A stretch of DNA of 50,216 bases from Chloroflexota bacterium. GTDB taxonomy: Bacteria > Chloroflexota > Anaerolineae > Anaerolineales > UBA4823. Each line of letters starts with the position of its first letter. Within the stretch, counting starts at the first letter, position 1. The notes under the pieces were generated by a model. That model ran no database searches and was not told the origin of the DNA. It was given only the letters and a program-made list of their open reading frames with translations. A program made the position numbers and the translations under genes. Positions 33,001 through 40,615 of the stretch are shown piece by piece. Where the stretch lies: NCBI GenBank assembly GCA_012516075.1, contig JAAYXE010000010.1, positions 1 to 50,216 of the forward strand, given 5' to 3'.

Positions 33001-33794
33001 AAGAGACCAGCGAGGAACAGCCGGTAGAACTGGCCCCTGCAGAAGCCGTGGAAGCTGGCGAAGAAGCGCCGGCGGAAGAGAGCCTGCCCGCAGAAGCGCG
33101 CCTGGCCGCCGGAGAAGGCGAGCCCGAGCCTTCTCCGGAAGCGGCTGCCGCCGCGGATGCCGCCGTGCCGGCCGAAGCTGAACCCGAACTGCCCGACTGG
33201 CTGGCCGGGGCCGAATCGAGCGATGAAGAGCTCGAGTGGACACCGCCGGCGCCCGAAGCCCAGCCGGTCCGCCAGATCGACCTCAACCAGGCCTCGCTGG
33301 CCGAACTCGAGCGCCTGCCCGGCATGGGGTTCATCCTGGCGCAGGCCATTATCAACCACCGCGAGCATTACGGCCCATTTACGAGCGTGGAAGACCTGGC
33401 CAGTGTTCCGGAGATCACCCCCGAGATGCTGGAAGAGCTGCGCCCGGTGCTCATGGTCAGCGCGGTCGAACCGGCAGCGGCGCCGGAGCCGGAACCGGAA
33501 ACAGCGGAAGAGCCCACTGTGGATATGTCCGGCTGGCCGGAGGCCCCCGATGCGGTGCTCGCCGCCCGCGAGCCACTGGCGCAGGGCGCCGGCGAAGAGG
33601 CGGCCCAGCGCTATAACGAGCTGATCCGCCAGCGCCAGCACCTGCCCGAAGTGCTGCGCGATCTGGAGGAGGCCGTGCGCCGCTACCCGCAGGAGTTCGC
33701 CCTCTGGCAGGCACTGGGCGACGCCTACCTGCGCAGCGACCAGCTGACCCAGGCGCTGCAGGCCTACGAGAAGGCCGAAGCCCTGCTCAAATAA
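30039..33794 (+). CDS. Large acidic TPR protein with about 19 PDWL-type motifs and a ComEA-like helix-hairpin-helix, 1251 aa
   Basis: No named family is recognised for the whole protein. Residues 1-230 are TPR-like helices (YRLLGKAYLEGQRYSDAADIL; ALYSQAISELRAALAEDP; QVLLGQVYAQAGMHPEAAEI). Residues 260-1060 are acidic, Ala/Glu/Pro-rich and probably disordered, broken at irregular spacing by about 19 copies of a motif like (I/L)P(D/E)WL(R/K)(D/E)(L/F), for example at 289, 333, 377, 464, 503, 542, 574, 602, 654, 707, 735 and 1051. Residues 464-502 and 503-541 are a 39-residue tandem duplication. A ComEA-type helix-hairpin-helix follows (about 1078-1140: IDLNQASLAELERLPGMGF), then a C-terminal TPR pair (about 1185-1250). 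No signal peptide or membrane segment. The motifs look like repeated docking sites for one partner, held between protein-binding TPRs and a DNA-binding-like hairpin. Role unknown. Confidence 0.88.
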   Translation: MARIALRAYTREIDNLIENGQIDQAIAHCRHILKSFPKHVDTYRLLGKAYLEGQRYSDAADILQRVLSSVPYDFIAHLGMSIIREDEGNLDEAIWHMERAFEVQPSNSAIQDELRRLYGKRDGMEPPKVRLTRGALARMYAKGALYSQAISELRAALAEDPGRIDLQVLLGQVYAQAGMHPEAAEICTQVLRKLPYCLDANEVMVQVIPSTRGGESSDVYRTRLYALDPYSAHVSELAPTSAQVPDQAVTLERFEWTPGMSEDSLSQPDWAASLGVEISGMLPGEEEQLPDWLTQVVEQTTAQDEEPAAAFEEGPAFEEQQDSEPGPAADAEIPDWIKEAGWGPASGEFDEAAAGAQLFDDSPAGGDDEAPAVSAEIPDWLRELAPDSELEPQAEEEADEIDQDLMAWLENAPEDLVQGASIFADMESEAGEDAEPAEAPAEEEPPAWLEAVESEAPEAVEEDIPAWLRDLETPAGEPAAPEAEVEPEAAGMAAEVPAEPEDIPNWLRDFEETAAEPAAPEAEVEPETAGAAAEVPAAPEDIPEWLRDYETPAGEVETAPAAEEAEVSAAPEDVPEWLQDLEGTAEEAAEAPAVEGAEDAGLPDWLREIGTPAEEPEPSAAEEPLPAFSAEETPGEEWADESGEEPLAGIETDLPEWLREFDTAEQSEAGLGAAAAEEPFAWEAGAGFDTETPAFEEEELASRAEDLPDWLKNLGEAEVPGDEEELTPVTPVEPLPDWLQNLDADELIEGDTQPVRLAGPAPESAEEEVEQAAETAEAAETAGAAETAAITESEFAAEQPAAAEESAAGAGAQDFPVEAQAPEAETEAPAGDSFDAGMAPEDMDAAFAWLESLAVKQGADEALLLSPEERLETPPEWVQEAQSEDEAPVESEEPAVPEAEPVAGAWTFEVPAEPAGEWVPEEAAEVPFAEEEPAAAAGAAQELAEAEPIEPAAVESPEGEAGEYISLGAQVWEAQPAETEPAAEWVPEETSEEQPVELAPAEAVEAGEEAPAEESLPAEARLAAGEGEPEPSPEAAAAADAAVPAEAEPELPDWLAGAESSDEELEWTPPAPEAQPVRQIDLNQASLAELERLPGMGFILAQAIINHREHYGPFTSVEDLASVPEITPEMLEELRPVLMVSAVEPAAAPEPEPETAEEPTVDMSGWPEAPDAVLAAREPLAQGAGEEAAQRYNELIRQRQHLPEVLRDLEEAVRRYPQEFALWQALGDAYLRSDQLTQALQAYEKAEALLK
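31428..31661 (+). repeat. 117-bp in-frame tandem duplication inside the TPR/PDWL gene
   Basis: Two adjacent 39-codon units both run from IP.WLRD to EVPA.PED and share the stretch EPAAPEAEVEPE. A shorter, diverged third unit follows (residues 542-573). This shows how the PDWL array grows by slippage or recombination. Confidence 0.85.
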
Positions 33795-33804
33795 CGGATC
33801 ACCG

Positions 33805-33845
33805 GGGACGCGGGTGCGAGGCAAACCACACCCGCGTCCCTTTTT
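33805..33845 (+). terminator. Terminator of the TPR/PDWL gene
   Basis: Perfect 12-bp stem GGGACGCGGGTG/CACCCGCGTCCC followed by TTTTT, 10 nt after the stop. Confidence 0.9.
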
Positions 33846-33945
33846 GCTCTGTTCAGCGTCTCAAAATCCCGTAAAATAGGGGGATGGTAAATCCCGCCCC
33901 GGCAGGGTTTCCTCAAAACGTCAAAACAAAACTCTGGAGGCAATT

Positions 33946-34395
33946 GTGGAAAAAACACTGGTACTCGTCAAACCCGACGGCGTGCAGCGCGGGTTGATCG
34001 GAGAGGTCATCAGCCGCCTGGAGCGGCGCGGACTGCGGCTGGTCGCTGCCCGCTTCATGCAGGTCAGCCAGGAGCTGGCCGAGCAGCACTATGCGGTGCA
34101 CAAAGGCAAACCGTTTTACGACGGCCTGATCCGCTACATCACCTCGGCGCCGGTGATGGCGATGGTATGGGAAGGTCCCAACGCCGTGGCTGCTGTGCGC
34201 CAGACCATGGGCGCCACCCGCCCCACCGAGGCGGCTCCGGGCACGCTGCGCCACGACTTCGCCCTGGAAGTGGGCCGCAACCTGACTCACGCTTCCGATT
34301 CTCCGGAGAACGGGGAGAAAGAAGTCGCCCTGTGGTTCCACCCGGAAGAACTGGTCTCCTGGGAGCGCGCTACCGACGCGTGGATTTTTGAATAG
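33946..34395 (+). CDS. ndk: Nucleoside diphosphate kinase, 149 aa
   Basis: Transfers the gamma-phosphate of ATP to nucleoside diphosphates through a phosphohistidine. The N-terminus TLVLVKPDGVQRGLIGEVI (Lys9) is the family hallmark. The active-site segment is NLTHASDSPENGEKEVALWF with catalytic His115 and the usual Ser-Asp-Ser after it. Nucleotide-binding Arg85, Thr91 and Arg102 are in place. Length is as usual (about 140-150). The start is GTG 33946, with TGGAGG 5 nt upstream. Single-gene unit between two terminators; a TAAAAT box near 33872 may be its -10. Confidence 0.96.
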   Translation: MEKTLVLVKPDGVQRGLIGEVISRLERRGLRLVAARFMQVSQELAEQHYAVHKGKPFYDGLIRYITSAPVMAMVWEGPNAVAAVRQTMGATRPTEAAPGTLRHDFALEVGRNLTHASDSPENGEKEVALWFHPEELVSWERATDAWIFE

Positions 34396-34407
34396 ATCCG
34401 GCAGACA

Positions 34408-34441
34408 TGAAAAGCCCACGGGATCACCGTGGGCTTTTTTA
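34408..34441 (+). terminator. Terminator of ndk
   Basis: Stem AAAAGCCCACGG/CCGTGGGCTTTT with a 5-nt loop and T run, 14 nt after the ndk stop. The symmetric A and T runs would also stop minus-strand transcription. Confidence 0.92.
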
Positions 34442-34835
34442 TTGGGGCGGGGTTTATCAATGTGAGTGCAGCGCAGTGAATTTTTGAGGCAGGGCTCAGA
34501 CACGCTCCTGCGGCCGCTCACAGGAGCAGTTTTATTAACGCAGGGATCAGGCAAATCATTCCTGGTTATGCGCTTCGCTGTAGAACAGGATGTTATGGAC
34601 TTCCACACGCAGACCGCTTCGCCCGGGCTTGCGCAGCAAGCCGCTCCGCGCGCCTGCGGAAAAAAATCAACCTGCAACGAGGCACCCTGAGCGGATCCCG
34701 GCATGGGAACCATGCCAGGGCGCAGTCGAAGGGCGCCTGCCTGCGGCACTCAGATGCTTGAGAATCGGATTCAGTGAAAATGAGACCCGTCCGCAAAGCA
34801 CCCCGTACGAATTTTCCATCCCACCCCAATCGGGG
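34442..34835. repeat. Intergenic region with palindromic repeats, no gene
   Basis: It contains a GCTCCTG/CAGGAGC hairpin followed by AGTTTTATT (34504-34536), a CCCGGCATGG/CCATGCC palindrome (34697-34720, relatives at 14438 and 37547) and a GTCGAAGGGCGCCTG word (about 34725-34739, relatives at 20208 and 50115). No coding sequence is supported on either strand. Confidence 0.6.
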
Positions 34836-34841
34836 TATAAT
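34836..34841 (+). promoter_or_regulatory. -10 element ahead of the radical SAM gene
   Basis: Perfect TATAAT, 85 nt upstream of GTG 34926. No good -35. Confidence 0.4.
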
Positions 34842-34925
34842 CGATGGCCTGACAGGATTTAGACGGACCGGGGAACGCAGCTGCCGTTCGAGATGCCCCC
34901 TCCGGCCCGGGAAGGAAGATTAACG

Positions 34926-36863
34926 GTGTTGACTGCTCAAGAGATCGAACGCAAGCTGGAATTTATTCTGCCCCGGGTGCAGAAACCCGGGCGCTACACC
35001 GGCGGTGAACTCAACCAGATCGTTAAAGATTGGGACCAGACCGAGATACGCACCGCCTTCGTCTTCCCCGACGTGTGCGATATCGGTATGTCGAACCTGG
35101 GCTGGGCCATCCTGCACGACATCGTCAACCAGCGCCCCGATGCCCTGGCCGAGCGCGCCTTCGCCCCCTGGTCGGACATGGAGGACGAGATGCGCCGCGC
35201 CGGCGTGCCCCTCTACTCGCTGGAGAGCAAGCACCCGCTGGCAGAGTTTGACCTGATCGGGTTCTCCCTGCCTTACGAGACCCTGTACACCAACACCCTC
35301 AATCTGCTGGACCTGGCCGGCATCCCGCTGTTCGCCGCCGGGCGCGGCAGGCGTGATCCGCTGATCATCGCCGGCGGCCACTCGACCTACAACCCCGAGC
35401 CAATGCACGCCTTTATCGACGCTTTCGTGATCGGCGAAGGCGAAGAGGTGATCGGCGAAATCCTGGACACCCTCAAGGCCTGGAAGCGCTCGGGTGAGCC
35501 GCGCGCCGCCCTGCTGCGGGCGCTCTCGCAGATCTGGGGGGTGTACGTGCCCTCCCTGTACGAGGCCTTCTACGAGCCGGACGGCACCTTCTCGCACATC
35601 GAGAAGCTGGACGAAGATGCGCCGCTCCCGGTGTTGAAGCGCATCGTCCCGAAGCTGCCCAAACCGCACACGCGCTTCATCGTGCCCTACATCGACACCA
35701 TCCACAACCGGGTGCCGATCGAGATCATGCGCGGCTGCACGCGCGGCTGCCGCTTCTGCCAGGCAGGTATGATCACCCGGCCGGTGCGCGAACGCACGGT
35801 TGAAGAGATCCTGGACGCCATCGAAGAGGCCATCGACTATACCGGGTTCGAGGAGGTCGGGCTGCTCTCCCTGTCATCTTCCGACTATACGCACATCCTC
35901 GAGCTGGTCAAAGGGGTGAGCGAGCGCTTTGGCGACCGCCACCTCAACATCTCCCTGCCCTCCCTGCGCATCGAGTCCTTCTCGGTCGACCTGATGGAAT
36001 CGCTGCAGGACTCGCGCCGCAGCGGCTTCACCCTGGCCCCCGAGGCGGCCACCGAGCGCATGCGCGAGATCATCAACAAGCCCGTCAGCACGGCTCAGCT
36101 CCTGGAGACGGCGCGCGAGATCTACTCGCGCGGCTGGACCCACATCAAACTGTACTTCATGATCGGCCATCCTTCCGAGACGATCGAGGACGTGCAGGCC
36201 ATCGCCGACCTGTGCAAGGCCGTGCTGGCCGAAGGCCGCAAGGTGATCGGCAAGCGGGCGCAGGTCACCGCGGGGGTGAGCACCTTTGTCCCCAAGCCGC
36301 ACACGCCCTTCCAGTGGGTGCCGTGTGACACGGTCGACCAGATCCTGGCCAAGCAGGCGCTGCTCAAGCGCGAGCTGCGCGGCCCGGGCCTGAAGCTCAA
36401 CTGGAACTCGTGGCAGGACACGCTGCTGGAGGCCTGGCTGTCGCGCGGCGACCGCCGCATGGCGGAGGTGATCTACGAAGCCTGGCGCCGGGGAGCAAAA
36501 TTCGACGCCTGGAAGGATCACTTCAACTTCGAAGTGTGGATGGAGGCCTTCGAAGCCGTTGGGCTGGACCACGCTTTCTACACCCACCGCGAGCGCCCGA
36601 TCGACGAGACCTTCCCCTGGGAACATATCAGCACCACGGTGCGCAAGAAGTTCCTCACCGAGGACTACCTGTGGAGCCTGCAGGGCAAGACCCGCATCGA
36701 CTGCCGCCAGCGCTGCTTCGCCTGCGGCATCCTGCCCACCTTCGCCGACCTGCGCCGCGCCAACCCCGGCGACGTGTGGCAGTGCCCGGAGGTCAAATCG
36801 AAGCGCATCCCGGTGAGCGAGATCACGCCCGGCAGCCAGCCGCTGCCGGTGGTGGGAGATTGA
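34926..36863 (+). CDS. TIGR03960-family radical SAM protein, 645 aa
   Basis: Radical SAM enzyme of unknown reaction. The N-terminal part (about 30-230) resembles a B12-binding-type domain (AFVFPDVCDIGMSNLGWAIL; DLIGFSLPYETLYTN; PLIIAGGHSTYNPEP). The radical SAM core follows, with CTRGCRFC (Cys271, Cys275, Cys278), then SLPSLRIESF, TLAPEAATERMR and KLYFMIGHPSET, all characteristic of TIGR03960. The C-terminus has a cysteine-rich segment DCRQRCFACGI that may bind another cluster or metal. GTG 34926 is chosen over ATG 34893 because GGAAGGAAG lies 7 nt before it. It is followed after 4 nt by its usual partner, DUF2344. In many bacteria the two are fused or adjacent, often near ribosomal or RNase genes, hinting at RNA or ribosome modification; that is inference. 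Confidence 0.93.
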   Translation: MLTAQEIERKLEFILPRVQKPGRYTGGELNQIVKDWDQTEIRTAFVFPDVCDIGMSNLGWAILHDIVNQRPDALAERAFAPWSDMEDEMRRAGVPLYSLESKHPLAEFDLIGFSLPYETLYTNTLNLLDLAGIPLFAAGRGRRDPLIIAGGHSTYNPEPMHAFIDAFVIGEGEEVIGEILDTLKAWKRSGEPRAALLRALSQIWGVYVPSLYEAFYEPDGTFSHIEKLDEDAPLPVLKRIVPKLPKPHTRFIVPYIDTIHNRVPIEIMRGCTRGCRFCQAGMITRPVRERTVEEILDAIEEAIDYTGFEEVGLLSLSSSDYTHILELVKGVSERFGDRHLNISLPSLRIESFSVDLMESLQDSRRSGFTLAPEAATERMREIINKPVSTAQLLETAREIYSRGWTHIKLYFMIGHPSETIEDVQAIADLCKAVLAEGRKVIGKRAQVTAGVSTFVPKPHTPFQWVPCDTVDQILAKQALLKRELRGPGLKLNWNSWQDTLLEAWLSRGDRRMAEVIYEAWRRGAKFDAWKDHFNFEVWMEAFEAVGLDHAFYTHRERPIDETFPWEHISTTVRKKFLTEDYLWSLQGKTRIDCRQRCFACGILPTFADLRRANPGDVWQCPEVKSKRIPVSEITPGSQPLPVVGD

Positions 36864-36867
36864 GGCC

Positions 36868-37506
36868 GTGCGCTACCGCGTCACCTTTGCCAAAACCGCG
36901 GCCATGCGCTACACCAGTCACCTGGACCTGCACCGCACCTGGGAGCGCACCGTGCGCCGCGCCCGCCTGCCGCTGGCCTACAGCCAGGGGTTCAACCCCC
37001 ACCCTAAGCTTAACCTGGCCTCGGCTCTGCCGCTGGGTTTCACCGGCGAGCAGGAGCTGATCGACATCTGGCTGGAGCAGGACGTGCCCACCGGGGAGGT
37101 GCAGGCCGCCCTGGAGAAAGCCGCCCCGCCGGGGATCCAGATCCACCGCGTGGAGCGGCTCGACGAGAGCACCCCCACCCTGCAGAAGGTGCTGACCGCC
37201 TCGGAATTCGTGATCACCTTCCTCACGCCCCAGCCCGACCTGGATGAGCGCGTGGCGGCGCTGCTGCAGGCCGGGAGCCTGCCGCGCGAAAAACGAGGCA
37301 AAGCCTACGACCTGCGTCCGCTGGTCTACGAACTGCGCCGCATCGAGGACGATGAGGAGGGGCGGCCGCGCCTGCTGACCCGCCTGGCCGCCCGGGAGGG
37401 CGCCACCGGCCGGCCCGAAGAGGTGATCGCCGCCCTGGGCGCCGCCCCGGAGGACACCCGCGTCCACCGCACGCAGATTCTGCTGGAGGGGGAGGCAGTG
37501 AAGTAG
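36868..37506 (+). CDS. TIGR03936-family (DUF2344) protein, 212 aa
   Basis: Partner of the TIGR03960 radical SAM protein. The N-terminus MRYRVTFAKTAAMRYTSHLDLHRTWERTVRRA and the segment LPLAYSQGFNPHPKLNLASALPLGF are the DUF2344 hallmarks; residues 1-110 resemble an RNA-modification-like alpha/beta fold. The start is GTG 36868, 4 nt after the preceding stop, with translation clearly coupled. The function is unknown; being always with TIGR03960 suggests one complex. Confidence 0.92.
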   Translation: MRYRVTFAKTAAMRYTSHLDLHRTWERTVRRARLPLAYSQGFNPHPKLNLASALPLGFTGEQELIDIWLEQDVPTGEVQAALEKAAPPGIQIHRVERLDESTPTLQKVLTASEFVITFLTPQPDLDERVAALLQAGSLPREKRGKAYDLRPLVYELRRIEDDEEGRPRLLTRLAAREGATGRPEEVIAALGAAPEDTRVHRTQILLEGEAVK

Positions 37507-38200
37507 GGACGCGGATGCACGCGGATGGGGATACAGTCATTTTTCGCTCCCGGGCACAGGAACCATACCCGGGAGCATTTCACAGGCCGCTCCACAGCAT
37601 GCAGCGTTCTGACAGAGAGCCCCACGCAGGTGGGGCTTCTCGTTCTTCAAGGGAGACAGAGTTTCTTGTACCCACGCAGAGCGTGGGTACACTTTCTCAG
37701 GCCGCTCCGCGGCCCACACAGGGGGTCACGCACCGCTGGACGCAAGATGGTAGCCCGCAAGAGGATTGAATCACTGAAACGCTGAAAGCGCTGAAGCGCT
37801 GAAGAATGTGAGACGGACGGGCACCGATTTCCACAGATCATACCCCCATCCGCCGCCTCCGCACTGGTCCGTGTCCACCGGCGTCCTCGACTTACTACGC
37901 CCTTACCCGATCTGCCTGTAAGGGCACGGCATTGTCAGGCTCATGACCGTTCCATACAGTGGGCTCGCCAGGGCCCGAAAACCCTGCCCCAAAAGCAGCC
38001 GTGCCCGCTGACCACAGCCCACTCGATCCACGGTGCGGGCTGCGGCCGGCAGCGTTTGCCCGGTGTGCCCGGAAGCTAAAGCTGCGGGCTGCAGAAAGCA
38101 CAAAACCTGGCCTGCGCCAGTTTTTTTGTATACGGGGCGAATGGTACCCGATTCTGACAAAGAGCCCCACACAGGTGGGGGGTGTGCTCTTCACAGAAGG
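37507..38200. repeat. Second intergenic mosaic of palindromic repeats
   Basis: It contains GACGCGGATG words (37507-37530), a CTCCCGGG/CCCGGGAG palindrome (37547-37575), module A (37618-37638), a module C relative (CCCACGC/GCGTGGG, then GGCCGC/GCGGCC, about 37670-37712), a GCGCTGAA run (37772-37806), the inverted copy of the 20520 word (37917-37937), module D (38068-38127) and a decayed module A (38163-38181). In this copy the D hairpin ends in a T7 run and so looks like a terminator. No gene is supported between 37507 and 38376. Confidence 0.75.
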
Positions 38201-38317
38201 CGGCCCTGAGACCCTCCCCAACAAGTTCTCGCTCCTGAGCATGGGAACCAGGATGATTTCCCAATCCGCGCCCGTCCGCATCCTCCGCGTCCCATCCGCG
38301 TACTCCAAATCCACGCC

Positions 38318-38345
38318 TTGCACCTGCGGCCAGTCGTGGTAAAAT
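38318..38345 (+). promoter_or_regulatory. Promoter of tRNA-Arg
   Basis: TTGCAC (38318-38323), a 16-nt spacer and TAAAAT (38340-38345), 31 nt before the tRNA. Confidence 0.6.
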
Positions 38346-38376
38346 ATCCCGTCGGGTGGAAACACCCTCAAACAGC

Positions 38377-38451
38377 GCCCCCATAGCTCAGTGGATAGAG
38401 CGCTACCCTCCGGAGGTAGAAGCCCGCGTTCGAGTCGCGGTGGGGGTACCA
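38377..38451 (+). tRNA. tRNA-Arg (CCG)
   Basis: All arms can be drawn. The acceptor stem GCCCCCA pairs with TGGGGGT (first pair G-U). The D arm GCTC...GAGC is followed by the anticodon stem CTACC/GGTAG, with loop CTCCGGA and anticodon CCG (38410-38412). A 4-nt variable loop precedes the T arm CCGCG-TTCGAGT-CGCGG. The discriminator is A and CCA is encoded. It reads codon CGG. Confidence 0.95.
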
Positions 38452-38454
38452 GCC

Positions 38455-38490
38455 ATCGCCCGGTATGCAACCGGGCGATCCTTATTTAAC
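38455..38490 (+). terminator. Terminator after tRNA-Arg
   Basis: Perfect 10-bp stem ATCGCCCGGT/ACCGGGCGAT with 5-nt loop, followed by CCTTATTTAA, 3 nt after the tRNA. Confidence 0.7.
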
Positions 38491-39810
38491 CGCCTCTCCC
38501 TGCTCAAAATAAATCGGATTGGAAATCAACGCCGGCAGCGCCGGCACCCCCGGGATGAACGTGCGCCAGACCTCCAGGCGCACAAAACCAGGCCCCGTGA
38601 CCGGGAGGTCCACTTCGAACGCGCCGTCCTCCGGCGCCCTCACGATATCCCGGCTCCCCTCCGCCGTGACCGCCCGCAGCAGGTCCCCGGCCTGCAGGTC
38701 CTGCAGCTCGATGTGCACCGCTTCGACGTCCGGCCAGGCGGCCGTGTCTCCCATCTGCGCCCCGCCGGCCGTGAAGGCCAGCCGCGGGGCGCCGGGGGCG
38801 AAGGTCAGGTAAGCGTGACCCGCCCGCACCGCCGCCAGCAGGTCGGCAGCGCTGGCGGAGGCGGCGTACACGCAGGTCGTCGGGCCGCCGGGGAAGATAA
38901 AGGGCGTGTCGCGGTGGTAATCGCTGCCGCCAACAATGGGCACCTTCTTCCCGGCCGCCAGCAGCTGCTGCCACAGCCCCAGGGCGCGTAAATTCGATTC
39001 GCGCATCGGCCCGTTCCAGATCTCCAGGCAGTCCCAGGGCAGGGATCCCATGTCGAGCTGGAAGCCGCAGCACTCGTCAAAGGGGTGGTTGATTGTGATC
39101 AGCGCGCCGCGCTGGCGTGCGGACACGAAGCGCTGCCGGATCTCATCCTCGCTGTTGGCGTGGAATGAGCCGTCGTAAGGGCGGTCGACGCCCAGGAAGT
39201 TGGCATGCCCGCGGTAGTGCGTCCACTCCACGCCGGGGATCAGCGTCAGGCCGTCCACCTGGGGCAGCTCCAGGTGCGAGACGGGCTGGTTGTGGTCGGT
39301 GATGGCCAGGAAGTCCAGCCCGTGGCGCCGTGCGCGCTGCGCCAGCTCGGCGGCGGTCAGCACTCCGTCGGAGGCCAGGGTGTGGGTGTGCAGGTCGCCT
39401 CGGTACAGGCGGGTCGCTTTGAAGTGAAAGCGCAGCTCGTAGCGCACCGTCACGCCCTGAGGGGCGACTTTATAAGCGCCGGCCAGGATCTGCCACTCGC
39501 CGGGGACCAGCTTGCAGGGGCGGTAGCCCGCCGTGGCGGACACTTCACTGACCGTAATCTCCAGCTTGTCCGAGCCGGAGGCGCCCACCTGCTCCCCATC
39601 CGGGGCGATCAGGCCCAGGTCGATGATGTTGGCTTCGGCCCGGGAGGTGTACGTCCCGCCGGCCAGCGGACCGGTGCTCGCCGGGCGGCGCGGGTATTCG
39701 TAGCGCAGTTCGAGCCGCTCCACACCGGCGGGCATCGTGAAGGGCAGCAGCAGGTATTCGCCCTGCTGTGCAGGATCGATGAAGAGTTCCAGGGACAGGT
39801 GATCCGTCAT
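38482..39810 (-). CDS. PHP-domain metallohydrolase, CehA/McbA-like, 442 aa
   Basis: Predicted metal-dependent phosphoesterase or hydrolase. The N-terminal part (about 1-130) looks like a beta-sandwich. The PHP domain (about 136-340) has the four motifs: GDLHTHTLASDG (His141, His143), ITDHN (Asp172, His173), VEWTHYRGH with His202, NHPF (His242) and GGSDYHRD (Asp297, His299). A C-terminal beta domain (about 345-442) follows. This three-part build matches CehA/McbA family proteins. ATG 39810 is chosen 14 nt after the esterase stop, with GAGAGG about 10 nt upstream; longer frames overlap the esterase. It is last in a transporter-esterase-PHP operon, suggesting breakdown of an imported phosphorylated or esterified sugar compound. 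The substrate is inferred only. Confidence 0.88.
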   Translation of the reverse strand: MTDHLSLELFIDPAQQGEYLLLPFTMPAGVERLELRYEYPRRPASTGPLAGGTYTSRAEANIIDLGLIAPDGEQVGASGSDKLEITVSEVSATAGYRPCKLVPGEWQILAGAYKVAPQGVTVRYELRFHFKATRLYRGDLHTHTLASDGVLTAAELAQRARRHGLDFLAITDHNQPVSHLELPQVDGLTLIPGVEWTHYRGHANFLGVDRPYDGSFHANSEDEIRQRFVSARQRGALITINHPFDECCGFQLDMGSLPWDCLEIWNGPMRESNLRALGLWQQLLAAGKKVPIVGGSDYHRDTPFIFPGGPTTCVYAASASAADLLAAVRAGHAYLTFAPGAPRLAFTAGGAQMGDTAAWPDVEAVHIELQDLQAGDLLRAVTAEGSRDIVRAPEDGAFEVDLPVTGPGFVRLEVWRTFIPGVPALPALISNPIYFEQGEAVK

Positions 39811-39824
39811 GGCAGCCGATCCTC

Positions 39825-40601
39825 TCAAATCTGCGGAACGGGGCCGAGCACTGCCTCCAGGAAGCGGCGAATCTGCGCGTCCCAGAAGAACCAGTTGTGC
39901 CCGCCGGGCGCTTCGTAATAGTCCGCCTTGATCCCCAGCTCCTGGAAGAGCATATGCACCGCGCGGCTGATCGGGTACAGGTCGTCCTGCAGGCCGCAGG
40001 AGATGTACAGGTCCGGCAGACTGTCCGGGTCCTGCGCCGCTTGGCGGTACCACACCATAGGGTCGTTCGAGCTGCCCGACAGGCTGCTCAGATCGCCAAA
40101 CATGAAGGAAAACTCCGCCAGGCGCGGGTCGCTGGGGTTCACGCGCAGGTGGTCGATCGAAAGCACGCCGGAAAAGCTGGCCGCAGCCGCGAAGCGTTCG
40201 GGATAGTGAAAGGCGGCTTTGAACGCGCCATAGCCGCCCATCGAGTTGCCGGCGATGAACGTGTCGGCGCGGGCGGGGTTGAGGTCGAACACGTCCGACA
40301 GGTACTGCGGCAGTTCTTCCATCAGGTAGGTGAAGTAAAGCTGGCCGTTGGGGAGGTCGGTGTAGAAACTGCGCCCTACGGAGGGCATGACTACCACCAG
40401 CCCGTAGGCCATGGCCAGATACTCAATGCTGGTGTAGCGCTGCCAGGCGCTGCCGTCATCGCTCAGCCCGTGCAGCAGGTATAGCACCTTACGGCCGCGC
40501 ACCGGCAGGTCGCCCATACGGCCGGGGTCGGGCAGGATGATGTACAGCGGCAGGTTGAGGCGCGCGCTTTCAGAAGTGTGATCGATGCGAAGCAGTGCCA
40601 T
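39825..40601 (-). CDS. Alpha/beta-hydrolase esterase, tributyrin esterase/esterase D-like, 258 aa
   Basis: Serine esterase of the putative esterase family (PF00756). The oxyanion region is YLLHGLSDDGSAW; the nucleophile elbow GNSMGGYGA has Ser120; the likely acid is Asp206 or Asp207 in CGLQDDLY, and the base is His235 in GGHNWFFW. No signal peptide, so cytoplasmic. These enzymes remove short acyl groups, for example acetyl or feruloyl groups from sugars. ATG 40601 with AGGA 9 nt upstream; 14 nt lie between it and the transporter gene stop. It sits between a GPH sugar transporter and a PHP hydrolase, which fits deacylation of an imported glycoside. Confidence 0.9.
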   Translation of the reverse strand: MALLRIDHTSESARLNLPLYIILPDPGRMGDLPVRGRKVLYLLHGLSDDGSAWQRYTSIEYLAMAYGLVVVMPSVGRSFYTDLPNGQLYFTYLMEELPQYLSDVFDLNPARADTFIAGNSMGGYGAFKAAFHYPERFAAAASFSGVLSIDHLRVNPSDPRLAEFSFMFGDLSSLSGSSNDPMVWYRQAAQDPDSLPDLYISCGLQDDLYPISRAVHMLFQELGIKADYYEAPGGHNWFFWDAQIRRFLEAVLGPVPQI

Positions 40602-40615
40602 AGATTTGCATCCTG

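Noticed and set aside
31682..33355. 557-codon Ser/Ala-rich antisense frame in the same gene
   Set aside because: Same compositional shadow; extreme Ser/Gly/Ala bias and no start signals.
30141..33824. 1227-codon open frame antisense to the TPR/PDWL gene
   Set aside because: The opposite strand has recognisable TPRs, helix-hairpin-helix, promoter and terminator. The antisense frame is open only because GAA/GAG/GCG-rich codons read backwards contain few stops; its product is low-complexity and matches nothing.
37507..38376. Insertion sequence or integrated element next to the tRNA
   Set aside because: No transposase or integrase frame, no terminal inverted repeats bounding the region and no second copy of the tRNA 3' end. 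It is a patchwork of short palindromes.
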